Positions 26,056 to 34,156 of a DNA stretch of 37,302 bases are shown piece by piece. A program made the translations under genes and the position numbers. Origin of the DNA: an uncultured Acetatifactor sp. (GTDB lineage: Bacteria; Bacillota; Clostridia; Lachnospirales; Lachnospiraceae); contig CANQCF010000012.1 of NCBI GenBank assembly GCA_947589505.1, forward strand, positions 1 to 37,302. The letters are read 5' to 3'. Under the pieces are notes generated by a model. The model had not been told where the DNA came from. It worked only from the letters and a program-made list of their open reading frames with translations, and ran no database searches. The first letter of the stretch is position 1; each line of letters begins with the position of its first letter.

Positions 26056-26613
26056 TCAATCCTTCTCCTTCATCACGCTTCCGAACCCGCTCAAAGGCCA
26101 AAACCGAACCCATGCGCGCCCGATGATCTGCCTCCTGTGGACATTTCCCACAGCCAGACTCCTGCTGTCCCCGCTGTTGTTGCGGTTGTCGCCCATCACA
26201 AAATACTCGTCATCGCCAAGCGTGATAGGTTCCGCCGCACGTCCTATGGTTTCCGGCCGGATGACCTCCTTGCCGTAAGCCTCATAAAGCTTTTCCCCGT
26301 CTATGTAGATGCTGCCGTCCTCCCTGATCTGGATGGTCTCCCCCGGCAGGCCAATGATCCTTTTGATAAAATAAGTGCCTTTCTCATTTTCAAAGGGGCG
26401 AAAGACAATGATATCATACCTCTCGGGGTCCTTAAAGCGATAGGAGATCTTGTCCACGATCAAATTGTCCCCATTCTGCAATGCAGGCTCCATGGACTCC
26501 CCCTCCACGCGCGTTCTCTGTCCCACGTAAGTGATCAGGAGCAGGAGCGCCAGACATACCACAAGAAAATACAGCCCTGTTCCCAGCAATTCCTTAAAGA
26601 TCTGTTTTTTCAT
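26056..26613 (-). CDS. lepB: type I signal peptidase
   Basis: 185 residues. One N-terminal membrane helix (about 11-30) anchors the catalytic domain outside. The nucleophile is in EGESMEP (Ser40) and the general base in YFIKRIIGLPGE (Lys84); GDNRNNSGDSR completes box E. It removes signal peptides from exported proteins. GGAGGTGTGTG precedes ATG 26613; the track's extra residue is a GTG. The start lies inside the end of rbgA (20-base overlap). A second, more divergent lepB is one gene away. Confidence 0.95.
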   Translation of the reverse strand: MKKQIFKELLGTGLYFLVVCLALLLLITYVGQRTRVEGESMEPALQNGDNLIVDKISYRFKDPERYDIIVFRPFENEKGTYFIKRIIGLPGETIQIREDGSIYIDGEKLYEAYGKEVIRPETIGRAAEPITLGDDEYFVMGDNRNNSGDSRSLAVGNVHRRQIIGRAWVRFWPLSGFGSVMKEKD

Positions 26614-27451
26614 CACACACCTCCAAAGTCATTCTGCCAATTCTCCCGCTTCTGAAATCATCCAGGAGAATTCCGGCGGCCTTCTTCGTATCCAGGGTTT
26701 CCCCCCGGGCATAGCACTTCCGGCTTTCGGCCACCGCCTCCAACAGCTGTGCCGGACTGCCTTCCTCTGAAATACCATATCTGTCTGTCAGGGCGCCGGG
26801 ATACCGCTCCCTGATACAAGTGAGCAGATCGCAGGCAAGCTCATCCGCATAAAGAATTTCGTCATTCAAGGAACCGATAAAGGCCAGGTGCATCCCCACC
26901 GTATCATCCTCAAACTTCGGCCACAGGATGCCGGGGGTATCCAGAAGCTCCAGCGTCTTTCCCATGCGGATCCACTGTTTTCCCTTGGTAACACCCGGTT
27001 TATTTCCCGTTTTCGCACATGCTTTTCCAGCAAAGGAATTGATAAAGGTGGATTTCCCTACATTGGGAATCCCCGCCACCATGGCGCGGACCGGGCGGTT
27101 TACAATCCCCCTTCTGCGGTCCCTCTCTATTTTTTCCCTGCAGGCGCGCTCCACAAGACTTCCGATATTCTTAACGCCGGCGCCGGACTTCGCATTGACC
27201 TCCAGCACGTGTACGCCTTGATTTTCCAAATATTTTACCCACTTTTGATTTTCTTTCGGGTCCGCCAGGTCAGATTTGTTCAGGAGAACGATCCTGCCCT
27301 TTCCCTTTGCCAGCTGATCGATATCCGGATTCCGGCTGCTGGAGGGGATCCTCGCATCCAGAATCTCAATCACCAGATCCACCAGCATCATATTTTCCTG
27401 CATCATACGCTTAGCTTTCGTCATATGACCGGGATACCACTGATAATTCAT
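26594..27451 (-). CDS. rbgA: ribosome biogenesis GTPase RbgA (YlqF)
   Basis: 285 residues, a circularly permuted GTPase that acts late in 50S assembly. G4 NKSD (about 58-61) comes before G1 GIPNVGKST (near 127-135) and G3 DTPG, the permuted order typical of YlqF. The N-terminal QWYPGHMTKAKR is also diagnostic. The C-terminal helical domain extends to residue 285. It lies downstream of rplS as in Bacillus, with a signal peptidase gene on each side. Confidence 0.96.
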   Translation of the reverse strand: MNYQWYPGHMTKAKRMMQENMMLVDLVIEILDARIPSSSRNPDIDQLAKGKGRIVLLNKSDLADPKENQKWVKYLENQGVHVLEVNAKSGAGVKNIGSLVERACREKIERDRRRGIVNRPVRAMVAGIPNVGKSTFINSFAGKACAKTGNKPGVTKGKQWIRMGKTLELLDTPGILWPKFEDDTVGMHLAFIGSLNDEILYADELACDLLTCIRERYPGALTDRYGISEEGSPAQLLEAVAESRKCYARGETLDTKKAAGILLDDFRSGRIGRMTLEVCDEKTDL

Positions 27452-27472
27452 ACTTTTATCCTCTTCTGCGTC

Positions 27473-28057
27473 TCAATGGACAAATCCCATTGGTTCCTCA
27501 CCAAAAGGAAGGTGAAACCAGGCCCTTCCCACAATATCTTGTTTGGAAACCGGCCCGATATTCGCATACCGGCTGTCCTCTCCGTCCTGCGGATTCTCCC
27601 CGATGCAAAAATATTGTCCATTTTCCAGGACAAACGGATTTTCTGCAATCCCCGGTTCCATCATTTCTTCCGACGTAAACTCAGAGACCTCGCCGTTGAC
27701 ATACAAAACGCCTTCCTTGATCTGCACCATATCTCCCGGCCCGGCCACCACGCGCTTGACATAATAGTGGGATTTTTCGTTCCCCCTGGGGAGAAAAACC
27801 ACAACGTCTCCCATCTTCGGCTTACCCAGCACATAGGCGAAACGATCCACCAGAATGGTCTGGCCGCTGTATAAAACCGGTTCCATGGAAGAACCCACCA
27901 CATAAGTTTTCAACCCGTAAAAATATACCAGTACAGCGGCAAGAAACGCCGCGATCACCATCCATACAATACAGATCAATATTTCAGAGAAGATCGAGGA
28001 ATTTACCTTTTTCCTGGGCTGATAAAAGCTCAGGCCCTGAATCCTTTTTTTTGCCAT
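27473..28057 (-). CDS. lepB: type I signal peptidase, divergent second copy
   Basis: 194 residues. A basic N-terminus and one membrane helix (about 25-47) precede the catalytic domain. Ser57 lies in VGSSMEP and Lys101 in YYVKRVVAGPGD. Box E, normally GDNRxxSxDSR, reads GENPQDGEDSR, so the Asp-Asn-Arg and Ser positions are changed while DSR is kept. Both catalytic residues remain, so activity is likely but specificity may differ. It has its own promoter and sits between rplS and rbgA. The nearest alternative is a specialised peptidase for a subset of exported proteins. Confidence 0.92.
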   Translation of the reverse strand: MAKKRIQGLSFYQPRKKVNSSIFSEILICIVWMVIAAFLAAVLVYFYGLKTYVVGSSMEPVLYSGQTILVDRFAYVLGKPKMGDVVVFLPRGNEKSHYYVKRVVAGPGDMVQIKEGVLYVNGEVSEFTSEEMMEPGIAENPFVLENGQYFCIGENPQDGEDSRYANIGPVSKQDIVGRAWFHLPFGEEPMGFVH

Positions 28058-28096
28058 ATCTCATCCCTTGCCAAACATAACCAAAACTATTTAATG

Positions 28097-28102
28097 ATTA
28101 TA
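28097..28102 (-). promoter_or_regulatory. extended -10 promoter for lepB-rbgA-lepB-rnhB operon
   Basis: Reverse strand TGGTATAAT, a consensus TATAAT with the extended TGn element, just after the rplS terminator. No good -35 is visible. Confidence 0.6.
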
Positions 28103-28114
28103 CCACAAAAGAAT

Positions 28115-28149
28115 GAAAACGAAAAGGGCATTTACCGAAGTAAATGCCC
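28115..28149 (-). terminator. intrinsic terminator after rplS
   Basis: Perfect 10-bp stem GGGCATTTAC / GTAAATGCCC with a UUCG loop (28126-28149), followed on the reverse strand by TTTTCGTTTTC. Confidence 0.93.
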
Positions 28150-28171
28150 CTGCCTTCAATTCACGACAAAA

Positions 28172-28519
28172 TTACTTTACAAGCTCCTTAACCTTTGCTT
28201 TCTTGCCGAAACGGTTCCTCAGGTAGTTCAGTTTAGCCCGTCTCACCTTGCCGTACCTCACAACCTCGATCTTTTCCACGTTCGGGGAATGAAGGGGCCA
28301 GGTCTTCTCTACGCCTACGCCATTGGAAGTCTTTCTTACAGTAAAGGTCTCCCGGTTGCTGCCGCCCTGTCTCTTCAGGACAACGCCCTCAAAAACCTGT
28401 ACTCTCTCCCTGTTACCCTCTTTGATCTTACCGTAAACCCTTACGGTATCGCCCACGTTGAAATCATCAACGGAAGCTTTCAGCTGTGCAGCCTCGATCT
28501 CTCTGATAATGTCACTCAT
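28172..28519 (-). CDS. rplS: 50S ribosomal protein L19
   Basis: 115 residues. The family pattern [33 protein letters not shown] and the C-terminal [14 protein letters not shown] are present. It binds at the 30S-50S interface. AAGGAGG precedes ATG 28519. It is separated from trmD, its usual neighbour, by the pseudaminic-acid cassette and has its own promoter, leader and terminator, so it forms a one-gene unit. Confidence 0.98.
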   Translation of the reverse strand: MSDIIREIEAAQLKASVDDFNVGDTVRVYGKIKEGNRERVQVFEGVVLKRQGGSNRETFTVRKTSNGVGVEKTWPLHSPNVEKIEVVRYGKVRRAKLNYLRNRFGKKAKVKELVK

Positions 28520-28545
28520 CTCTTTTGAGCCTCCTTAAAAAAATT

Positions 28546-28583
28546 GATGTTCTATAATGCCGTTCCGGCAACAGAGGACCATC
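28546..28583 (-). promoter_or_regulatory. probable L19 mRNA leader hairpin
   Basis: The reverse strand carries GATGGTCCT ... AGAACATC enclosing a TGCCG-GAA-CGGCA stem-loop, about 27 bases before the start codon. Firmicutes rplS leaders are known to bind L19 for feedback control; that this one does so is inferred from position and shape. Confidence 0.5.
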
Positions 28584-28602
28584 TCATCTTTGCAACTTTA
28601 AC

Positions 28603-28631
28603 ATGATAACACAGACCCATATAAATTGCAA
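28603..28631 (-). promoter_or_regulatory. sigma-70-type promoter for rplS
   Basis: Reverse strand TTGCAA (28626-28631), 17-bp spacer, TATCAT (28603-28608), placed right after the end of pseG. Confidence 0.65.
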
Positions 28632-28634
28632 GTA

Positions 28635-29663
28635 TTATTTTTGCAAAAGTCTCTCTGCCAGCCTGTCTGCGCCACAGCCATCCACCAGCTCCTGCATTTT
28701 GGAAGAAATCTCCCTGCGCAATGCCTCATTCAGCGATAGCATATCGATTTCCTCCAAGATTTTATTTTCAAAATCACCTATCTCTCTGACATCCCCTATG
28801 TTTCTCATCAGTCCCATGCGCTGAAACGCCCCCGCGCCCATCTTCTGATTGTCCGCAAAAACATAAGTCACAGTTGGCACCCCGCACGCACAAAGCTCAT
28901 ATAGAGTGCTCCCTGCCGCCGAAACTGCGATATCGCTTTCCATCAGCAGCGCCTTCATATCCCTGACATTCCTGTGCACTATGATTCGGTCGCTGTTCCC
29001 TGCCAGAGCGCATATTTCTTCCGCATCCCTGTTCATGGCTCCTACTAAAAAGTGATACTTATATTTTATCCCTTTCTCCAGCAAAGTCCGGATCAGCCTT
29101 ACGGTGATATGTTCCGGATCCGCGCCCCCGGTGGAGACAAGCACCTCTGACACTTTTTCCGGCTGACTGTGCTTTTCCACACATCGGAAATCATTGCGCA
29201 GGGGCGCATATTTGATCCCCAGATATTGCTTCGGCGCCTTTACGCCGCTGCGTCCGTACAGTTCCTCATAGCCCAGATAGGGGCCATAGGCATTGTAATT
29301 CACCAGCGCCCTGCATGGATAGGGGAAAGCGCCAAGATCGTCTATATATACCAGACTGCAGATCACGTTCAAGGCATCCATATATGTCCTCGTGACAAAA
29401 TACGTATCCAGGATCACGAGATCCGGACATTTTTTTTGGATCAGGGACTGCATAGCGCTGATTTCATCATCCAAATGATCATACCTTGTGCCAAGCGTAA
29501 CTGTCTCGTATCCCCTTGAAGAAATCAGCTCCTCAGGAGTGTTGTCGGCGATCGCAAAAATACAGTTTTCCCCTCTGCGCCGAAAGGCGTCCGCCATCGA
29601 CAGACATCTCATGATATGCCCTGTACACACGATACTGTTGCCATCCGCCCTGAATATGATCAT
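28635..29663 (-). CDS. pseG: PseG-type UDP-sugar hydrolase
   Basis: 342 residues with a GT-B fold. The N-terminal RADGNSIVCTGHIMRCLSMADAF contains the GxGHxxR-like motif and the catalytic His (His16). The C-terminal half has SAAGSTLYELCACGVPTV, a UDP-binding pattern. PseG releases UDP from UDP-2,4-diacetamido-2,4,6-trideoxy-altrose, the step before pseudaminic acid condensation. GAGGAT is upstream of ATG 29663. It is the last gene of the cassette and ends nine bases before the rplS -35 box. A related UDP-sugar hydrolase function is possible. Confidence 0.88.
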   Translation of the reverse strand: MIIFRADGNSIVCTGHIMRCLSMADAFRRRGENCIFAIADNTPEELISSRGYETVTLGTRYDHLDDEISAMQSLIQKKCPDLVILDTYFVTRTYMDALNVICSLVYIDDLGAFPYPCRALVNYNAYGPYLGYEELYGRSGVKAPKQYLGIKYAPLRNDFRCVEKHSQPEKVSEVLVSTGGADPEHITVRLIRTLLEKGIKYKYHFLVGAMNRDAEEICALAGNSDRIIVHRNVRDMKALLMESDIAVSAAGSTLYELCACGVPTVTYVFADNQKMGAGAFQRMGLMRNIGDVREIGDFENKILEEIDMLSLNEALRREISSKMQELVDGCGADRLAERLLQK

Positions 29664-29683
29664 CTTCTAAATCCTCACACAAT

Positions 29684-30370
29684 TCATCTTTCAACGATCC
29701 GTATCACTTCAAAGGCTTCCGCCTTTTCGACCCCTACGCCTGCGCCTCTTACCTCAGCCAGCGCCTCCAGCATCTTCAGGGATCTGGGGTGAGGAAATTC
29801 ACACAGTTCACTCGTATATGCGCGCATCGCATCACATTTCACCTGAAAAGTCTCCGTGATATCCACATATTTCTGGGCAAAAAAACTCTCTTTTTTATTT
29901 CCGAAATTCCACTCCGTAGACGAAACAGTCTCAAAGCCATATATTTCCCTTACAGAATAGCTGCCAATAGGACGCGTCGCCGTCAAAACGGCCTCATTCG
30001 TTATTCTATGGTCAATATTCAGATCACCCGAATGATGGGTATATATGACCTGCGGCCCGATCTCTTTGATATATTTCTCCACAACCTTCACAATGTCCAA
30101 CAGCGCGGCCGTATCAAATCGATTATCCGGAAAAGACTCGAAAAAGATCTCTTTATATCCGATCATTTCAGAAGCGGCATAGGAATCCCTGTGAAGCGAT
30201 TCCACAGCCCCCTGATCCGCCAGTTCACGGGAATCCCATCTGGATGTCTGGCCCTCGCCTAAGATAACCGCATAAGCCTCATCTCCCGCCAATACTGCCT
30301 TCCGTATAGTCCCGCCTACGCCCAATATCTCATCATCGGGATGAGCGGCCACCACTAAGATCTTACTCAT
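29684..30370 (-). CDS. PIG-L / LmbE family deacetylase
   Basis: 228 residues. The zinc motif AHPDDE is at about 9-14, with the third ligand region HHSGDLNIDH further on. Members remove N-acetyl groups from sugars or related small molecules. In this cassette it could deacetylate a nonulosonic acid or its precursor to expose an amine for the neighbouring formyltransferase-like protein; that is inference. AGGAGGAAGG precedes ATG 30370, which overlaps the preceding gene's stop codon by eight bases. Confidence 0.92.
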   Translation of the reverse strand: MSKILVVAAHPDDEILGVGGTIRKAVLAGDEAYAVILGEGQTSRWDSRELADQGAVESLHRDSYAASEMIGYKEIFFESFPDNRFDTAALLDIVKVVEKYIKEIGPQVIYTHHSGDLNIDHRITNEAVLTATRPIGSYSVREIYGFETVSSTEWNFGNKKESFFAQKYVDITETFQVKCDAMRAYTSELCEFPHPRSLKMLEALAEVRGAGVGVEKAEAFEVIRIVER

Positions 30371-31052
30371 GATCCTTCCTCCTGAATACTACTTCTGCCC
30401 TTACCTCGTCTCCATCTTTAACCGCACCGGTAAATTCCAACCGGTATGCCCCGTAATCGAGAAACGCCTTGGGATACCCTTCCGCGTCCAACATTCTGAT
30501 ATAATCATAAACCTGTTCCGGACTGAACTCCGTTCCGATCTCGCTCTCCTCCGGTTTTCGCCGCTTAAAGGCAACGACTTCCCCGGACTGCGGCACAGGA
30601 ACCGGTTTTTCCTCCATAATTTTTGGGATCATAACCTGAAAGATGATCCCGGCCGCTCTCTCAAAGATTTCCTCTGCGCTTCCGTCCAGAGATAGGGGTT
30701 CCTTCCAGTAAACCGGCCCCGCATCGATTCCTTCCGTTACCCTGATCGCCGAAATCTTAGTATCCTTTATCCCCCGCACAATCAGATTCTGCAGAGGGCT
30801 TCCTCCTCGCCCAAACGGAAGATCCGTCATGTGAAAAACAACACAGGGGAAACGGTCATAAATCTCCGCCGGAATGATATACGACCAGTGGGGGAAGAAA
30901 ATATAATCCGGCTGAAATTCCTCCAGATATTCCGTGGTAAGTTCCTCCCGGTTCGTTATGATTGTGAATTTGTGTATATCCCTGTATTTGTTTTTCAGTA
31001 GTTCAGCCTGCTTTATATTCCACGACTTTATGGTGGCAATGACTATATTCAC
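30363..31052 (-). CDS. formyltransferase-like protein, catalytic Asn replaced
   Basis: 229 residues from GTG 31052 (MNIVIATIKSWN), which has AAGGATG upstream; the track's TTG start adds nine residues. The N-terminal domain matches the formyl_trans_N fold used by methionyl-tRNA and sugar N-formyltransferases, with FHMTDLPFGRGGSPLQNLI near 73-91 and IDAGPVYWK. The C-terminal 50 residues resemble the Fmt C-terminal domain. Of the N-x-H...D triad, His74 and the Asp of IDAG are present but the Asn two residues before His is Val. In context it may modify an amino sugar of the cassette. Activity is uncertain. Confidence 0.85.
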   Translation of the reverse strand: MNIVIATIKSWNIKQAELLKNKYRDIHKFTIITNREELTTEYLEEFQPDYIFFPHWSYIIPAEIYDRFPCVVFHMTDLPFGRGGSPLQNLIVRGIKDTKISAIRVTEGIDAGPVYWKEPLSLDGSAEEIFERAAGIIFQVMIPKIMEEKPVPVPQSGEVVAFKRRKPEESEIGTEFSPEQVYDYIRMLDAEGYPKAFLDYGAYRLEFTGAVKDGDEVRAEVVFRRKDHE

Positions 31053-31129
31053 AGTGTTTCTGACATCCTTTCTTATCAATCTTATGTATCGTGACTCCCT
31101 TTGGCGTATCGTACAAAAAGCTCCATTTT

Positions 31130-31135
31130 ATTATA
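31130..31135 (-). promoter_or_regulatory. weak internal promoter candidate in the pse cassette
   Basis: A consensus TATAAT on the reverse strand in the 152-bp gap between the acetyltransferase and formyltransferase-like genes. No convincing -35 is present. Confidence 0.25.
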
Positions 31136-31204
31136 ACTGATAATAATGGATGGAGAGAAGCCTCTCAGATCTCCCAGCTGCAAGGCCTCCCTGTAAATCT
31201 CTGC

Positions 31205-31684
31205 TTACAAATTCCCGCTGTTATCTTGAACTTCATTTAACTCTTTGCCCAAGGTATAGGAATAAACCCCATATTGGGGGCTAAAGTCATTGTCGAGGAG
31301 CATTTTTTGAGAGCCAATATTTTCCGCTTTTACCAAAGCCACAATCTCTTTCACATCCCTGAAATTTGTCTCTACATATTGTTTTACCAAGGCAATCAAT
31401 TCTTTTCCATATCCCATCATACGAAAACCTGGCGCTATGCTGTAATCAAGTTCAGCCGCATCGCCCTTTGTTTCAATTCTGACCTGTCCGACCGGAACCC
31501 CCTCTTTTTCAAATATGAGCTGATGAATATTTTCTGTTTTCAAAATCTTTTGAAACCAATTCACATGCTCGTCATAAGAAATGACATGGGAATCAAAAGC
31601 GCTGTTTCGAGTTATCGGATCATTGACCCAGGAAAACAACAGCTCTACATCCTTTTCGTCCGCTTTTCTCAAATATCCTTCCAT
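31205..31684 (-). CDS. pseH: GNAT acetyltransferase, PseH-like
   Basis: 159 residues. The opening LRKADEKDVELLFSWVNDPITRNSAFDSH and ISYDEHVNWFQKIL are typical of acetyltransferases that N-acetylate the 4-amino sugar in pseudaminic or legionaminic acid synthesis. Acetyl-CoA binding is suggested by APGFRMMGYGKELI. GGGAG lies before ATG 31684, two bases after the pseI stop codon region. PseH versus a legionaminic-type homologue cannot be separated by eye. Confidence 0.88.
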   Translation of the reverse strand: MEGYLRKADEKDVELLFSWVNDPITRNSAFDSHVISYDEHVNWFQKILKTENIHQLIFEKEGVPVGQVRIETKGDAAELDYSIAPGFRMMGYGKELIALVKQYVETNFRDVKEIVALVKAENIGSQKMLLDNDFSPQYGVYSYTLGKELNEVQDNSGNL

Positions 31685-31686
31685 TC

Positions 31687-32721
31687 TTACAATCTCCCGA
31701 TCATATCCATCCGCATCGGTTCACCGCGTTTGATATCCCTGAGAGCGCACTGGCCCAAGATATCCTCATAATATTTCGGAGCCATTCCGTATCCGGGCCG
31801 GATCACCCTGACATTTTCAGCGTTGATCGTCTCCCCCTTTTTGATATCCTTCACCGCAAAGATCGATCTCTTAAATACAACATTGGACTTCTCCTGCTGC
31901 GTCACACCGTAAGCTACCCGTCCAATCGCCTTTTCCGCCTGCCGGATATCCTTTACCATCTGTTGGAATTCCGCAGGTTCCATTGAAAAAGTACAGTCCG
32001 GATTTTGGATCTTTCTGCTGAGGCAAAAATGTTTTTCAATGATCTTAGCTCCAAGCGCAACCGCTGTAACGGCGCCTACTGACCCCATGGAATGATCCGA
32101 AAGTCCAACAGGCACTCCGAAAACCTCACCCATATTTCTCATGGTTGCAAGATTCATTTCATCTGTGATCGCAGGATAAGCGCTGGCACACCGCAGAAGG
32201 GCGATCCGGTTATTCCCCATGCTCCGGATGGCACTGACAGCCTCGTCTATCTCCGCCAGGGCAGACATTCCGGTTGACATGATAATGGGCTTTCCCTTGG
32301 AGGCAACATACTTCAGCAGGGGAATATCTCCGATTTCAAAGGAAGCGATCTTATAAAACTCAATGCCCAGATCTTCCAGAAAATCCACGGAAGTCCGATC
32401 AAAGGGAGTCGAAAAGAAATCAATCCCCACTCTCTCCGCCTCTTTCTTCAATTCCGCCTGCCACTCCCAGGGAGTATATGCCTTTTCATAAAGATGATAC
32501 AGGTTTTCACCCTCCCATGTGCCATCTTCTATCTGAAAATATTCATTGTCACAGTCAATCGTCATCGTATCCGGCGTGTAGGTTTGAATCTTGATACAAT
32601 CCGCACCGGACTCCTTCGCCGCATGAATGATCTCCTTTGCACGCTCCAGGCTTCCCGCGTGATTCCCGGACATTTCCGCAATAATATACGCCTGATCCAA
32701 ATTTTTAATATCAAACTTCAT
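31687..32721 (-). CDS. pseI: pseudaminic acid synthase
   Basis: 344 residues from ATG 32721 (MKFDIKNLDQAYIIAEMSGNH). It condenses a 6-deoxy-altrose derivative with phosphoenolpyruvate to give pseudaminic acid. The NeuB-type TIM barrel shows IKIQTYTPDTMT, FFSTPFDRTSVDFLE, KPIIMSTGMS and GLSDHSMG. The GENLYHLYEKAYTPWEWQ segment favours PseI over NeuB. A C-terminal antifreeze-like (SAF) domain follows at about 285-340. The track's start nine codons upstream is a TTG. The gene starts 27 bases after the trmD stop codon and opens the cassette. Confidence 0.93.
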   Translation of the reverse strand: MKFDIKNLDQAYIIAEMSGNHAGSLERAKEIIHAAKESGADCIKIQTYTPDTMTIDCDNEYFQIEDGTWEGENLYHLYEKAYTPWEWQAELKKEAERVGIDFFSTPFDRTSVDFLEDLGIEFYKIASFEIGDIPLLKYVASKGKPIIMSTGMSALAEIDEAVSAIRSMGNNRIALLRCASAYPAITDEMNLATMRNMGEVFGVPVGLSDHSMGSVGAVTAVALGAKIIEKHFCLSRKIQNPDCTFSMEPAEFQQMVKDIRQAEKAIGRVAYGVTQQEKSNVVFKRSIFAVKDIKKGETINAENVRVIRPGYGMAPKYYEDILGQCALRDIKRGEPMRMDMIGRL

Positions 32722-32748
32722 CGTCCGCCATAATCCCTTCCGTATCAA

Positions 32749-34155
32749 TTACTTCAATTGCTCTGATTGCCCTCTTCCCAGCCAGAAAACCTTTTTTGCC
32801 CCCGTATAAAGTCCCATTTTCTCCTGCATTTTCAGAGAGGCAATATTATTCTCCCTGATATGCGCGTAGGGGATACCGCCCCTCTCCAGCGCCTTGTTTA
32901 CGAGATATGAAGCCAGGGAAGACCCCAGTTTCAGCCGCCGGAACTTCGGATCCACATACAGGATCCCCAGGCTGCCGTCATCATGCATTCCCGCGAAACC
33001 GGCGATCTCCCCATCCACATAAGCGGCGAAAAGCTCCCCTTTTTGAATCCGCTGTCTCAAATAGTTCTCGTCCCCGTTTTCATAATTTTCAACCGCATAA
33101 GGAAGCGCCTCCATCGGGAACCTGCGGATATCCTTATGCGCTACGGGAAGACTGACGCGCTGCGTGTAAACCGACTGATAACAGGAAGCATGAACCTCCA
33201 TCCCGTATTCTTTTGTCAAAATCTCATTCAGAGGCTCAAAATTGTGCAGGATCAAATGCCAGTCTTCCGGAAGATGCGTCAGCAGCTCCCGACCTGCCTC
33301 TGTGGAATCACAGCACAGTTCAATGACGCCGGCCCCGGGATTGGAGGCAATGACCTGATCCCCTGCCGCGTAAAGGATTTCCGCCACACCCCGCTGCAGA
33401 TTATCGATCATATAGGCATTTTCTTTCTTATGTCTGAGGAGAATTTCCGCCATTTCCTGCCTCGCGGCATATTTCGCATACAGATCCGGGCGAAACTCCC
33501 TGGTCCGCTCTTTTGCCCTCTCCAGTCTCCAGTTCCGGATCCTCTTGTGATCTCCGGACAGAAGCTCCTCGGGAACCCTTCTGCCATGCCATTCCTCCGG
33601 CCGGGAATACTGCGGATACTCCAGAAGGTCGTTGTCAAAGCTCTCCGTTTCCGCCGATTCCTCGTTGTTGAGGACGCCCGGGATCAGCCGGGAAACCGCG
33701 TCGATCATCACCATCGCCGGGAGTTCCCCTCCGGTCAAAACATAATCTCCGATAGAGATCCTGTCCGTCACGACCTCCTCCAGGACCCTCTCATCGATCC
33801 CCTCATAATGACCGCATAGCAATATCAATTCCTCTTCTTCGGAAAGCTCCTGTGCCAGACTCTGTGTAAAAGGTTTCCCCTGGGGCGTGACATACACGGT
33901 TCTCACAGGTTTTTTCACGCATTCCGCATCCTGCAGCGACCGCCAGGCGTCAAAAACCGGCTGGGCCTGCATCAACATGCCGGCGCCGCCGCCGTATGGA
34001 TAGTCGTCCACCTTGCCATGCCTGTCCTGCGTGAACTGCCGGATATCCACCGGATGGACCTCTATCAATCCATTCGCCATTGCTCTCTTCAAAATACTGT
34101 TGTCACAGCCATTCCGGATCATCTCCGGGAAAAGCGTCAATACATGAAATACCAT
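32749..34155 (-). CDS. trmD: TrmD tRNA (guanine-37-N1)-methyltransferase fused to a GNAT domain
   Basis: 468 residues, almost twice the normal TrmD length. Residues 1 to about 244 are a full TrmD: DDYPYGGGAGMLMQ, LCGHYEGIDERV and the trefoil-knot SAM site IGDYVLTGGELPAMVMIDAVSRLIPGVL. It methylates G37 of tRNAs reading CNN codons to prevent frameshifting. After KENAYMIDNLQ a second unit begins. Its last 85 residues are a GNAT acetyltransferase (AAYVDGEIAGFAGMHDDGSLGILYVDPKFRRLKLGSSLASYLVNKALERG). The frame is continuous, with no sign of a stop or shift at the junction. The substrate of the acetyltransferase part is unknown. Confidence 0.95.
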   Translation of the reverse strand: MVFHVLTLFPEMIRNGCDNSILKRAMANGLIEVHPVDIRQFTQDRHGKVDDYPYGGGAGMLMQAQPVFDAWRSLQDAECVKKPVRTVYVTPQGKPFTQSLAQELSEEEELILLCGHYEGIDERVLEEVVTDRISIGDYVLTGGELPAMVMIDAVSRLIPGVLNNEESAETESFDNDLLEYPQYSRPEEWHGRRVPEELLSGDHKRIRNWRLERAKERTREFRPDLYAKYAARQEMAEILLRHKKENAYMIDNLQRGVAEILYAAGDQVIASNPGAGVIELCCDSTEAGRELLTHLPEDWHLILHNFEPLNEILTKEYGMEVHASCYQSVYTQRVSLPVAHKDIRRFPMEALPYAVENYENGDENYLRQRIQKGELFAAYVDGEIAGFAGMHDDGSLGILYVDPKFRRLKLGSSLASYLVNKALERGGIPYAHIRENNIASLKMQEKMGLYTGAKKVFWLGRGQSEQLK

Positions 34156-34156
34156 C

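Noticed and set aside
31080-31204. About 40 sense codons in frame after the pseH stop codon (EIYREALQLGDLRG...)
   Set aside because: An open stretch of this length is expected by chance fairly often, and the pseH protein is already full length; not enough to claim an interrupted gene.
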